From Parasitella parasitica (Eukaryota > Mucoromycota > Mucoromycetes > Mucorales > Mucoraceae): a stretch of DNA of 64,000 nt. The translations under genes and the position numbers were made by a program. This document shows, piece after piece, positions 36,627-47,538 of this stretch; within the stretch, counting starts at the first letter, position 1; each line of letters opens with the position of its first letter. The notes under the pieces are model-generated. The model was not told the origin of the DNA. It saw only the letters and a program-made list of their open reading frames with translations, and did not search any database. The DNA is taken from assembly GCA_025201805.1 (NCBI GenBank), contig MU619245.1, positions 72,207 through 136,206 on the forward strand. Reading direction: 5' to 3'.

Positions 36627-37653
36627 TTTTTGGAATTTGAATTTGCACATACACTTATACCCCCCCCCCTAAATTCCATTTTTTGATTTTCTCTTTCAAC
36701 TGTAATCAAATAAATTGTACCATACCTGTCTTATTGAATTCCATATGTACTTCCGAGTGTAGATTGCTCGATTTTATCGTGTACAAGATCAAATTAACAC
36801 ATTATCTAAATACCAAAAGCTACTGTGTGATACAAGGAGGAGCGCTTTATTCTGGTTATATACTTTAAGGGCTTCATTGTGTAGATGGAAAAGGTACCAG
36901 CGTTGCGTTTTATTCGTATATCTTCATAAAGACTAAAGATGATCTGGCAACAATTAGAATTTATGATACCATGCTGCATCTTTAAATAAGCCTTGTACTG
37001 ATTTTTTCTAGCTTAACTGAACAGAAGATACTACGGCTGCTTACATTCATGACCGCAGCAGAATTTTGATTGACAATAAGGATTGAACATCATTTACTTG
37101 GCAGCTTAATGGCAGTGACATTTACCCTGAGATGTATAGCATAAGTTTTTTGTTTACAGTCAATGTAGCGAAATTAGGGTCGTCAGGGTCAAGGAAAAGA
37201 GTTGAAACCCCTGCAATTTTAAAGATTCCAATACAATATTATGTGTTCTATGAAGTTTAAGACGGTATGTACTCTTGGTAAAATATTCGCGTTGTCATAC
37301 ACAGCAATAATGTATAGTTCATAGAATGAATAGTGGAAAGATTGTCTTGATGAAGGAGCTTTATCGCAAGCCTGATAGTAATTTTTGGGCCGTTTGTCAT
37401 GTGCAGCGTACGCGGGACCAGACAAGCAGCTGTTTCCATGTCTCATAATGCCATACATTTGTAGTACCATGAGCGATCGAAAGCTTCCTTTCACTTGTAA
37501 TCAAGGTTACCAAATGGACTGCTCAAGTTTGATGGTGGAGATTTTTTTTTCTCGGGTTTGGTGGTATGTGAACAATTAGTTGGGTGATATCATGCTTTAA
37601 CGCGAGCTTTCTATCTTCTCTTAATATTTAATTGCAAGTTGAATCTATCAAAA
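36627..37653. other. Intergenic region, 1 kb
   Basis: Starts with a C-run at 36661-36669. AT-rich, with no ORF of interest. It should hold the SulP 3'UTR and the Spc105 promoter. Confidence 0.45.
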
Positions 37654-37776
37654 ATGTCGTCAACACCACCTCCAATGCATTCTCCTACCAGAACTAGGAG
37701 AAATTACGAAAGTACATTGGAAGCTCATCGATGGACAGTGGATAACTCTGAAAGTCGCTTTTTTCAAAAAAAAAAA

Positions 37777-37820
<44 letters not shown>

Positions 37821-40814
37821 AAAGAAAAGACATGTACAATTATCAAAAGATTGCTGATTGTACTCTTTATAGTCCCCAGTAAGAAGTATTTTAAAGGGAT
37901 CTCATACACCATTGAGATATAATTCACCTCTATTTCAACATGAGCAAGAGTAAGACGCAAAGAATATCCTTAATCTGTATTTAGCCTGTGCCTGAACAGA
38001 CTATTTCTATAGGCAAAGACGAAAACATTTGGCACAGCGAAGAGTTAGCTTTGCTCCTGACGCAAATCTAAGGTATGGTTTGGCGCTTGTTGCCATAGTG
38101 AACATTTCGTACTAATATCAAGAGATTTAACGTAGGCTATTTAATGAGGAGGACACGCCCGATTTATCTATGCGAAATATTCCAAATATCATTGAAGAAA
38201 CTGAGCCAACAATGCTCATGACAGATGTATTTGCTTCTCCAGCTTACGAACCACGAGAGCCGAGGTGGGAATCGGAAACTATACAACTGCTTCCTTACTC
38301 AACATTTTCTTGTAGTCCATTTCTTCAAAGATTAACCGGTTCTCCATCTGATCGCAGAAAAAGGTATTGATAATAACAGCAGCTCCTTTTTTTTTGCTCT
38401 AATGCCTAGTATTATTTTGCAGACGACCTGATCTATTCGGTAGCCCACCTGGAAACGCAAGAAGTCCAAAGAAAAGATCCGGTGGACAACCACCTAGTTT
38501 GTTGAACAGAGTATTCGACGAGAAAGAAGAAGACGAGGGAACATCCGACTTGACTCAGTATTTGTCCTCCAGACACCAAAAGGGCCCTAGAAACATTTTC
38601 GAAGAAGACGAAGATGACGATGATGAAGGAGAAGAAACAGGCAAAGAGGTAGCAAAAGAAGCCGATAAAGAGGCAGACAATGAAGCAGGCATAGAGGCAG
38701 ATAACAAAGAGCAGCAAAAGGCTCTACAGGATCCGAATACAGAGCAATATGACACAGAAGAAGAGGAATTGGAGGATCCAACTGTAGAGAGCATGATGAT
38801 TACCCAAACTTATTCAAAGCCCATACAATCATCAGATCCAGAAACACAGCAATCAAAAGAGCAGCAAGAGGAGGACCATCGTTCTTTTTATTTGCATGAA
38901 AAATCGCCACTTCGAAACCAGAGATTCAGCCTAAGTGTAGAGTCGACTGACCGCATTTTTTCTTTTCATAATGCTGATAATGGTATTGGTATTAGTCAGC
39001 CATTTTATAGAATAATGTCTAAATCAAGATAAATTTAGATCTACTAGAAGAGGAGTTTCCGGACACATATCATTCAATCCCTGACATCGTAAGTAGATAG
39101 CATTGGATGTTGGGTACATTGTGGCTAACTGATCTCAGGCAATCAATACAAACATGCCCTTGTCAGATTTTCTGTCTTTCGTAGGCATATCTTTTCTTCC
39201 CGAAATCCCAGCCAAAGAGCTCAGGCGCAGATCCACATACAATATTGATTATGGTAAGATGAATTAATCAGGCTTATGTCGCTAGATGACTCATTTACTG
39301 CGATCTCTCTGCTTTCAAAGGTGCGGCAACTGTTGCAGAGCAAGCTGCTGCTGCTGCATCGACATTACCTCAACTGGAAGTATATCAATCCTCCTGCCAA
39401 AAGCTGAATGAACTCATCCGAGACTGTAAAAATACGATTGCATCGATCGACGAAGATGTTAGTGCTGCAAACCCTCAATTCTTTTCTGAATACCAAGAAT
39501 CATCGTTGGCTGTGCGTAGCAAAATGGCTGCTAGATTTGCTGCCATAAAAAACTATGCCCACTCAAAAGCAGCTTCGGATTTCTACAAGAAATGGTGCGG
39601 CATTTTACTAGACTTTACAAATTTGTTGAAGGAAAATCACGGCAAGTTGCTGCAAGATGATCAAGTATCAGCAGAGCTTGAACAACATTTGTTGGACAAA
39701 TTGCCTGAACTGTACGCTTACCAAAAGTTGCTGATGAAAGCTCATAAGGATGCTCGCATTAAGGAAACTGAATATAACCTCATCGATCATAAAGCATTGT
39801 CAAATTTGGAGGAAGAAATATCGCAACAAGAGTAAGTCTTTGATATGTTTACTACCGAAATATGGGATGTTGAAAAATGATAAAAACTATAGAAATTCTA
39901 TCCAAGGGTTCGCAAATCAAGTAAAAAGACTAGAGATTGAGGAGATCACATTACTAGAAAAGACAGCTACTCTAGAAAGACGCAAATCCGAGTTGATGGC
40001 AACAATCAAACAAGCCAAAACTGTGCTGAAGACTACTCGGTATGTCACAGAGAAGGACCTTGCCCGTGCTGCCGACACTTTCAAAAGATGCGCTGATATC
40101 AACAAATTTCGGTTAAAAAAAGCTCTTGGCGATACAATTGAGTTGAGCATCAATGGAGACGTGGATGTTTTCATTGACCAAAATAAATTACGGAGCCAAA
40201 GCGAAGACGCCGTGCTCATTCGTATGCTGGAGAGTCGAGATAACGAACTGGGCCCTTTGTCAGAACTTGTATATGGCTTACAATTAGTTGCAAAAGACAA
40301 GTGGGATATGAATGAGGTAATGTAGGATGGTGCATATGAGGACAGCCAGCACTAATAGCAAAACAAGATCATTCAAGACATTTCCATTTATTGGAACCGT
40401 GTAAGGATGGTACAGCACGAGCTGGAGGAGGTGCAACGAAGATTTTGGGTGGAAATCAAGTCTCTAGAGTTTGCGAACGAAGCTGAAGATGCAGGATTCT
40501 CTTGTCAAATTTGTGTCTACAGTTTTACGAGTAAGACAAAGTTTACTGTTTCTTTCCAAATCAAGCCAAAAGACATTCTTGATTACCCTTCTATTGATCT
40601 ATCTACTTTTGAAGTTGATTTGCACTATGGCAGCATTTCGTAAGTTCAAGCAGCTTTTCGTTCACACTTGTTTGATTAGTCATACTTATTTTTGACAAAA
40701 AACAGGCCCCATTTATTAGAAGACATGCTTCAAAAGGCCATATCGGAATCAGGTTTTACCAATTTGGTTAATACGCTACGAAATATCCTTGATGAAATCT
40801 CAATACCCTCATAA
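37654..40814 (+). CDS. SPC105: Spc105/Spc7/KNL1 kinetochore scaffold
   Basis: Exons 37654-~37737, 37873-37949, 38013-38072, 38136-38363, 38423-38982, 39039-39088, 39139-39253, 39321-39831, 39893-40316, 40368-40639 and 40706-40814 give about 829 aa. The N-terminus carries SPVRSILK and the PP1-docking element RRVSFAPDANLRLF. An acidic middle (EDEDDDDEGEE, EADKEADNEAG) follows. From residue about 365 comes the conserved Spc7 C-terminal coiled-coil region, LSDFLSFVGISFLPEIPAKE, then the RWD-like end (IISIYWNRVRMVQHELEEVQ-type helix, then CQICVYSFTSKTKFTVSF). KNL1 joins Mis12 and Ndc80 in the KMN network and recruits PP1 and Bub proteins. All junctions from exon 2 on are GT-AG and in frame. The end of exon 1 is uncertain: the only in-phase donor is GTGGAT at 37738, before A-rich tracts. 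Confidence 0.88.
37766..37818. repeat. Poly-A tracts inside the first Spc105 intron
   Basis: A15, then TTAT, then A34 (37785-37818), in sense orientation of the Spc105 transcript. Their length makes the assembly here unreliable and blurs the exon 1 boundary. Confidence 0.85.
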
Positions 40815-41032
40815 AGATCTACGATTTTCTGATTGTACATACGCAAAACCTGAATTCTTTTGATACTACACACATTTATACATTATAGATCGAATTTACC
40901 CAACTTAATAATAATAACACATGTCGATAGACATATAAACAGCGGTGGCTTGTGGATCAACTATTGGGCTTTATTACAAAAGCGCGGGTATTTGGTTTGG
41001 CTTGTGTCTTTACTTTTCTTTCTCAATATAAA

Positions 41033-41955
41033 ATGGTCATGCTAGATTCAAAGCTTGCTTTGCTGCAAGAAATATCAGAGGCTGCAAAGTGTTTGGAGAC
41101 AATTTTAGTCGCTCAATTTGATAAAAAGCTCGAAGTATGATATTAAAAACAGCTGGCAACACGAATATTTAAACCTGTTCTGTGTAGGGAACGCTTGAAG
41201 CCGCTAGCCATGCTAATCTCGACTTTGATCAGATTGGTATTAACTTTGCCAAACTCAAAGATCGCCAAGTATGTTCGTTTTCTGCAACCACCGAGAGCAA
41301 GCAAACAACAGCTGAAGCCAAAGAACATATGAATGAAAAACAAGTTGATCTTCACGATGTCATGTATGAAAAGCGTCATATTTTAGAAGAAATCGTACAA
41401 TGCAGAAAGTTTAGGTACCTGGAATTCGAAAAGGATAAAAGTGATCATTTTACTTATCAGTAATGTGTAGATCTGTTTATCAAGATGTGGAGCTGATACC
41501 ACTAGAAGAATTTCAATCAAAAGCAGGGCCAGAGTATCTTGAAAATTCAGACAATCCACATCAGCTATTCATCAATCGCTTAAAATATGAGCTGGTAGTC
41601 AGGGCTGCGTAAGTTGAGCACGTTTGTTTAGTCGTATTCTTGAGCTTAAAGATTACCGTTCTAGACTAAAAGAACAGCAAGAAGAACTTCAATTACAACG
41701 AACTCAATTAATCAAGGAGAATAGAAGAGCACAGAAGAAGGTTGATCAATTCGATAAACTATTGGATGATTTTGTGCAGGTAAAAATAATATGGAGTAAA
41801 TGTGCTTATTATGGTATTTATATAATGTGTGTGCTTAGTCTGCAACACCTTTGGAAGAAGCATTGAAGGCGGAATCAAAGACAATATATGATAATGAAAT
41901 GGTGACTGAGCAAGGCACAGAAAATGGCACAGAAGTTATGGACACTTCCTTATAA
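41033..41955 (+). CDS. THO complex subunit 5 (THOC5)-like protein
   Basis: Exons 41033-41134, 41188-41414, 41471-41608, 41632-41779 and 41839-41955 give 243 aa, all in phase. The run EKRHILEEIVQCRKF, then YQDVELIPLEEFQSKAGP and HQLFINRLKYEL, matches the conserved THOC5 core, followed by a coiled coil (LKDYRSRLKEQQEELQLQRT). THOC5 belongs to the THO/TREX complex coupling transcription to mRNA export. It is much shorter than the human protein (about 680 aa) because the C-terminal domain is absent, as in several fungi. It starts 219 bases after the Spc105 stop on the same strand. The last intron but one is very short (23 nt between 41609 and 41631), well below the usual intron size here, so that junction deserves a check. 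Confidence 0.8.
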
Positions 41956-42349
41956 AATGTAAATAAAGAATATAAACCAGTCGTTTTAACTAATTATGTT
42001 GTGATTTATAAGTGTTGAGCCTAGGCTAGAAAATTGACAGAAAAGTGTATTCAAATCGTCATTTCCTCCACTGAAAGCCAAAGTCAATAAATATGAGCCC
42101 TAAAATTATGCCGGATTTCGCATTCAAAAAGATGAAAATCAATAGTTTTTGGTGATGGTGATGAAAACTAAGCTAATTTGATTAGTATGAAAAAAAAAAA
42201 AGTGTTTTGCCAAGTGGTAGCCTACATTTGCTCTTTCTTCGTTTTATTTCTGAAATTAATTACTGTAACAGCTCTTTTATTAAGCATCAGTCTACACAAA
42301 AGAAATCTTGCAGCCCGATACAGTAGTATACGGTACTACCGTTATTCAA

Positions 42350-42744
42350 ATGTCTTCTAATAATGATAACTCTGCTACTTCTTCCTCAAAAAAGTAAAGA
42401 ACAAGAAGAAGCATTCGCAATAGTGGCCATGTAAAGAAGTCTATCATTGATGAAGACTTGTCCTTGGTTAAAATTGCGAAACTTTTTAATTTGTCTTGGT
42501 CCACAGCTGATCATATCATTGATCGCTATATGGAAAGAGGAACTGCAAAAGACAAGTGGCGAGGAGGGAGAATTCAATCGCTTGTAAAACTCACCCAAGA
42601 GCACACCAAGTACATCTCCACCTGCTGGACGATGACTCTCAGCTTATGTTAGTTATTGTCAAAGACGAGCTTTTCAAGAATTTCCTGACCTTGCAGACGA
42701 GGGATTTCACACTCAAAGTAAACAAAACCTGTAGTGAGAAATAA
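42350..42744 (+). pseudogene. Tc1/mariner-type transposase N-terminus, broken
   Basis: Reads MSSNNDNSATSSSKK, then a TAA at 42395-42397, then continues in the same frame with a helix-turn-helix region (KKSIIDEDLSLVKIAKLFNL, STADHIIDRYMERGTAKDKW RGGR) and LVKLTQEHTKYI. Near 42620 the frame shifts by one to LDDDSQLMLVIVKDELFKNF and ends TLKVNKTC. This is the order of the N-terminal DNA-binding half of IS630/Tc1-like transposases (HTH, GGR hinge, then the LxxxxxD..A...I..EL helix). No DDE catalytic part follows. The nonsense codon, frameshift and missing catalytic domain make it a dead relic. Confidence 0.65.
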
Positions 42745-43012
42745 TCGGCAAAATTATGTTTTATAGGTTTACACAGCTATATCTATCTGTTGAAAAAAGT
42801 GGATGACTACTTCGTTACAACCCTCCACTCAACCCTTATCATACCAAAACGATTTGCAGACATTACTTGTATTGAAGATACACTCCTAGCTCTTTTCAGA
42901 TTCAACGTAAGCGTCTTTTTCTATCACAAGCGTACAGTCGCCTTGAATTGACATCAACATTTGATAGCATTTTTACACCCCGTTGATTCCTGAATTAAGA
43001 TAGCAAATTGTT

Positions 43013-43156
43013 ATGAATAATATGTACAGTAATACTGGAAGTGTTTGTGAAATGAATGCCGCTGTCTCTGATAGTACTGAAATCGGTCAAAAATTTATAT
43101 TTTCAAAGTTGAGAAAAAGAAAGCATGGTGCCTCCGAATCTGAAGAGGACAATTAA
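43013..43156 (+). other. Small basic/acidic-tailed ORF in transposon debris
   Basis: A 47-codon frame with a Lys/Arg cluster (SKLRKRKHG) and an acidic end (ASESEEDN), like an NLS-bearing protein terminus. It lies 270 bases after the transposase relic on the same strand and may be part of the same dead element or a chance frame. Confidence 0.2.
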
Positions 43157-43872
43157 GAACTCCCTCATACGGATTTTTTTTATTAGTAATAAATCAGTAC
43201 CATAGTATATCCTTTGAAGCAGTTAATGATTATCATGGAAATTTCTGTGGTGCATTGGCATGAAACTCTGAGTTAGAGGTAGTTGATTAGTTGATTTCCG
43301 ATCCAGTTTGTGGAATCAACATAGCATGTTACACAGTTTGAATCACTGAAAAGAGCTAATGTCTATTTTGGTTACCCAATTTTCTGAATAATTTTGGACA
43401 CTTGTGTGAGAGCGTAAACAGTCAGGGAGGTATACTTCATCATCATTAGAATGGTTGCCGTCAGACTCGAACTTGATTTCGGCAGTACTTCTATTACTAT
43501 GAACTACGCTCTCTACTTTCTTGCACACTTGCTATAACATCAAGTTAATTATCTAAATGATTCACGATAGGCTTTTTTATTTGTTTACCATGGCCACCCA
43601 AATCAATTGGTAAACTTTGCAGAAGTCAAGCCCTAGAGTTTTTTCGTCTCCACTAAAGCTAGCTGTTGTAGTACCTTTTAACCTGCAAGCATATCCATCT
43701 GGACAGTCCATAATCAACATACGTATCTTACAACCTAAAAATACAAAATTTCTGTCACTACAAGTATGCATGTATTCTTGAAATTCATCTCTTTTGTTTA
43801 CGAGAAAAGACCAATCCGGCCACTTGTAACTTTTTAATTACTTCTTGCTTATTATCAACTGACTCTCATTCT

Positions 43873-44937
43873 TTGACGCTTGGATACCGCTGGGCCCCAG
43901 CCAAATGCGCGTTGATCAATCCGCCGTCGCCGTCTTCATCGACCTATGTAGACCTATGTCTATATGGTGAGTCCCTGCTTGTAGTCGATGAGTTTGTTTA
44001 CCTGGGTGTTCCCTTTGATCGCAAGGGCATCTGCTCATCTTCCATTGTCAAGAAATGCCAGCGTGGCGCCCTGGCTTCTATGTCGCAGCTCAATGCCATT
44101 GGATGCAACCGCTCTGGTTTCCCTTTGTTGTTCTCAACCAAACTGTATGCTTGTTTTGTTCGTCCAAAACTTGAATATGGTTTGGGTATTTCGCTCCTAA
44201 AACTGGCAGATTTCCGCGCTCTCGAGAAGGTTCAAGATACCTGTCTTCGAATGATCTTTGGAGGTCATCGCGCTGCATCGACTATGGTCTTTCGACACAT
44301 GACAAATCTCCCTCTGATGAAACAACGAGCTGCTATTCTTGTTACCCAGTTTTGTCTGCGCTCCCAGTTCCTTCCTGAAGAGGGTTTGATTTCTCTGCTG
44401 TCTGCCTCGCTATCAGACTCTTCGCTGCGACAATTGAAAAAGCAGAAAATGCCAGCCTGCGAATTGAAAAAATGGTTTTTTGAACAACGCCAGGATTGGC
44501 ATTCCAAGTTTCTGGATAAAACAGGAAAGGTGCTAATCCGCGCTTGCCGCCCTGCCACTGGCACTGATCCAGTCATGCATGTCCCTGCCAGTCGACCCTG
44601 CCGTAGCCAACTTGTTCGGTACCGCATGGGCTGGCTACCTGGTAAACCTTGACCTTGCATCTGCAACACCGATCACACCTCTCGCCGCCACCTTCATGAG
44701 TGTCCCACCCTGCCACCTCATTTGCTCTCGTCACTGCCACCACTACCAGATTCCTTTCATGGCACGATCATCGAGCATGCATTGAATTTGCTGCCGACCT
44801 CTCCCTCCTCCTCCAACTGTCCACCTTGGTGGTCTGATCTCTGCACTCTTCTTTGGCATTTTGACCAGCTCTGTAATCCTGATGGGGATTACACGACAGA
44901 TACTGTTCCTGGACAAGTGTGGGCTTCCCCAGCCTAA
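43873..44937 (+). mobile_element. Non-LTR (LINE) retrotransposon fragment, 3' part of the RT ORF
   Basis: An open frame from 43873 to 44649 begins inside the post-catalytic part of a LINE reverse transcriptase: LGYRWAPAKCALINPP, then FVYLGVPFDRKGI, FVRPKLEYGLGISLL and LEKVQDTCLRMIFGGHRA. The thumb/connection signature (YLGV...RPxLEYG...LExVQ..CLRxIxGG) is typical of fungal LINEs. A TGA at 44650-44652 interrupts the frame, which then continues with a Cys/His knuckle-like motif, PCICNTDHTSRRHLHECP, to a stop at 44935. The catalytic YxDD region, endonuclease and ORF1 are absent, so this is a 5'-truncated dead copy. The stretch is GC-richer than its surroundings. No clear poly-A tail or target-site duplication was found. 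Confidence 0.85.
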
Positions 44938-46135
44938 CAGGCGTCCAATGTCTTTCCTGCTCTGTGGTGAACCGGTTGTGATTTGCTCCCTCTGTTTGTC
45001 CCTCCACTGTTACAATATTTTTCTATGCACGATGCGAGGGCATCCATGTTGTCATTGATCTTCCTTAATAGCCATGTGTATCCCATCCACCATCCTACCG
45101 AATATAGATGTCGTTGGTGATCTGAGATATCTTTTGCCCAACTTCCTTGTCTCCCAATGCTTGCAATAATGATCAAAAGATCAAATGCAATATAGCATTT
45201 GCTTTATTAATTCTTTTATTTCATATTAATAAACAACCTAAATTTTCGCCTGAGGCGTATGTTATGTCTATAAACACTGCTGATGATGAATTATTGCTAA
45301 TTCTATCAAATCCATATATTTCTACCGTCATTCATCTCCCAATTAAAAACAAGCAGACCGAAGGTCTGTGGCAGTTGTTCTGGTTTTTTTTCTCTTCCAG
45401 TTTCAAAACTATTTGAGTGTTATTTTAGGCAGCAAGGATAGATGTTCCTGTTGAACGCATGCAAAATTTCATCCAGCACTCAATCGATGTATTTCCCAAA
45501 TTCTTCAATAAAGAACCTTTAATATTTGGTCAAATTATTTTCTGGAAATGCTGGGCATCCTTTATAATTGCACGAGCTTTACATGGGCAGAAATTAATCA
45601 GAAAGTGAACATGTCGATCACAGCCTTGCACAAATTGTTGTACATATAGCTTGATCTGTTATACTACAGTATATGCATATATACAGACATATGGTGTTTT
45701 ATTTTTGTTTGGTAATTGTGTTTATTACTATTGTTTCTACGAATCTTGAATATATTATTCATCGCCCTTTGTTACTGCAATATTTGTTTTACAGACTAAA
45801 ACATACGAGAAATTCACAAACTTTATATTACAAAGATTAAGTGTCTAAACATACGTGCATTACTCTACGAAATATAAGTGGATGTGGGAATCAACAAAGC
45901 CAGGGCTTTCCGTGAGTTCGGGATATACTATTAAGCATAGCATTGAATGTGAACATGCTAGATATTCTCACGGACCAATATATATAGTAATTACATGTCG
46001 ATTGGCATGTATTATCTATCGACAAGAACACAGTTTCGTGACTCAAGAAATGATTTATTGATTAGATCAAGTATATAAAGACAATGCCTTGAGCCTCTTT
46101 TCCACTTTGTAGTCTAGTCAGCTTCAAATATTGAG

Positions 46136-47470
46136 ATGCAGTCTAATCATCGTCAAGGAACATATCAAGCTCCCGCAGCTGGATCAAAAATCATTATTGT
46201 AGGAGGCGGCTGTTTTGGTCTATCAACAGCTTACTCTAGCCTTAAACAAGGAGAAAAATTATCAAGTTTTTGTATATGACCGCGAACAAATTCCTGTAAA
46301 AGACGGTGCATCTAATGGTAAATTCTAATAAGGCTTCTCTGTGAACATCTACATATTTATTGTTTGTGTTATTTATATGTTCTACGCATAGATATTAGCA
46401 AGGTTGTGCGTATGGACTACGGTGATGAAAAGCTGTGCATGGAGCTTGCCATAGATTCAATTGATATCTGGAATCAGTGGAATCAAGAAAGAATCGAAGA
46501 GGGTCTCTCACCAGTATATCATAATACTGGGATGCTGGTGTTTTTAGGAGAAAAGGGGCTATCCGAAAATGAGAAGCATAGCTTGCGCCATATCCGTCCT
46601 GCAGGTCATGCTGACTGGATTGAAGAGTTGAATGGTGAGCAGATAGTATCTAGATATCCGTGTCTTGAAACAGCTGTAAAGAACGGCATCAGCTGTGCCT
46701 ACTACAATAAAGTTGGAGGTAACAACATAAAAATTGTTTTAATTGTTATACCAAAAGACTAAGAGATCGTGCTTAGGGTGGTGTAATTCAACCGAGGCTA
46801 TCAAGCACATTTACAGCAAATGCAGAGACGTAGACGTTCAGTTTGTTCTAAGTGTTGAAGGCTGCTTTACAGGGCTAGAGACTGACAAAAGAAATGCTCG
46901 ATCTGTCATTGGGATTCGAACAAAGACAGGTAATACGCATTTTGCGGATCGCGTGGTTATGTGCACTGGTTCCTGGACTTCCAGTTTGATCGACATGCAC
47001 AAACAGGTTATTGCTACAGGCCAAGTTGTCATTCATTTTAGACCTTCTGAGGAAGTCAAGCAAATTTTGAGAAATATGCCTGTCTGGTTTGGTGATTTCT
47101 CTAGAGTTGGCTTTTACGGGTTTCCTGACAACGGCGATGGCATCTTCAAGGTAGCAAAGCATTCCACAGATTATTTGAATCCACGTAGAGGCGACAACGT
47201 CTCAGTACCTCGTACTCAATCGACAAACGAGGGTGATACTATCCCAGTCCAAGCTGTCCGGGATTTCCGTGAATATCTACACAAGTTCCTGCCCATCATA
47301 GATTCCTTCCAATGATGGGCACCAGAATTACAGAGGTTATTGAAAACAAAGACACCGAATATACTCGAGCTTGGGCATGGCGAGAGGCTGTTCCTCGACA
47401 TGGCTTTTACGATAGTCCTATTTTAGTAGACGATAATCATACTGTAAGAATGGTACATCTGCTGAACTAA
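46136..47470 (+). pseudogene. FAD-dependent amine/amino-acid oxidase-like gene, broken
   Basis: Exon-like pieces 46136-46317, 46392-46718 and 46777-47315 with GT-AG introns, plus a remnant to 47470. The start holds a Rossmann FAD motif, KIIIVGGGCFGLSTAYS, of the DAO family (fructosyl-amino-acid/sarcosine oxidase-like). An extra A near 46250-46256 shifts the frame; reading across it restores YQVFVYDREQIPV. The middle is intact (VVRMDYGDEKLCMELA, VVMCTGSWTSSLIDM). At about 47300 the frame hits TGA just after LPIIDSFQ. A shifted frame resumes directly with FLPMMGTRITEVIENKDTEY, the family's C-terminal helix, so roughly 45-50 residues with the conserved C-terminal FAD-site motifs (the D-G-D-F-I-D and G-H-G-F-K type) are gone. 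The deletion argues for a true pseudogene. Confidence 0.7.
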
Positions 47471-47538
47471 GATCTTCGAAAATATGAATAAAACTACATG
47501 TATACTTTTTTATTATTATTAATTTCGCAAAAAATAGC

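Larger units (their letters stand above)
41956..46135. other. Transposon-rich decayed block
   Basis: About 4.2 kb between THOC5 and the broken FAD oxidase. Listed separately are the transposase relic, the retrotransposon fragment and a 47-codon frame at 43013-43156. The rest, including 45000-46070, is AT-rich with no gene I can support. TATATAAAG near 46073-46081 would be a TATA box for the downstream pseudogene. Confidence 0.5.
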
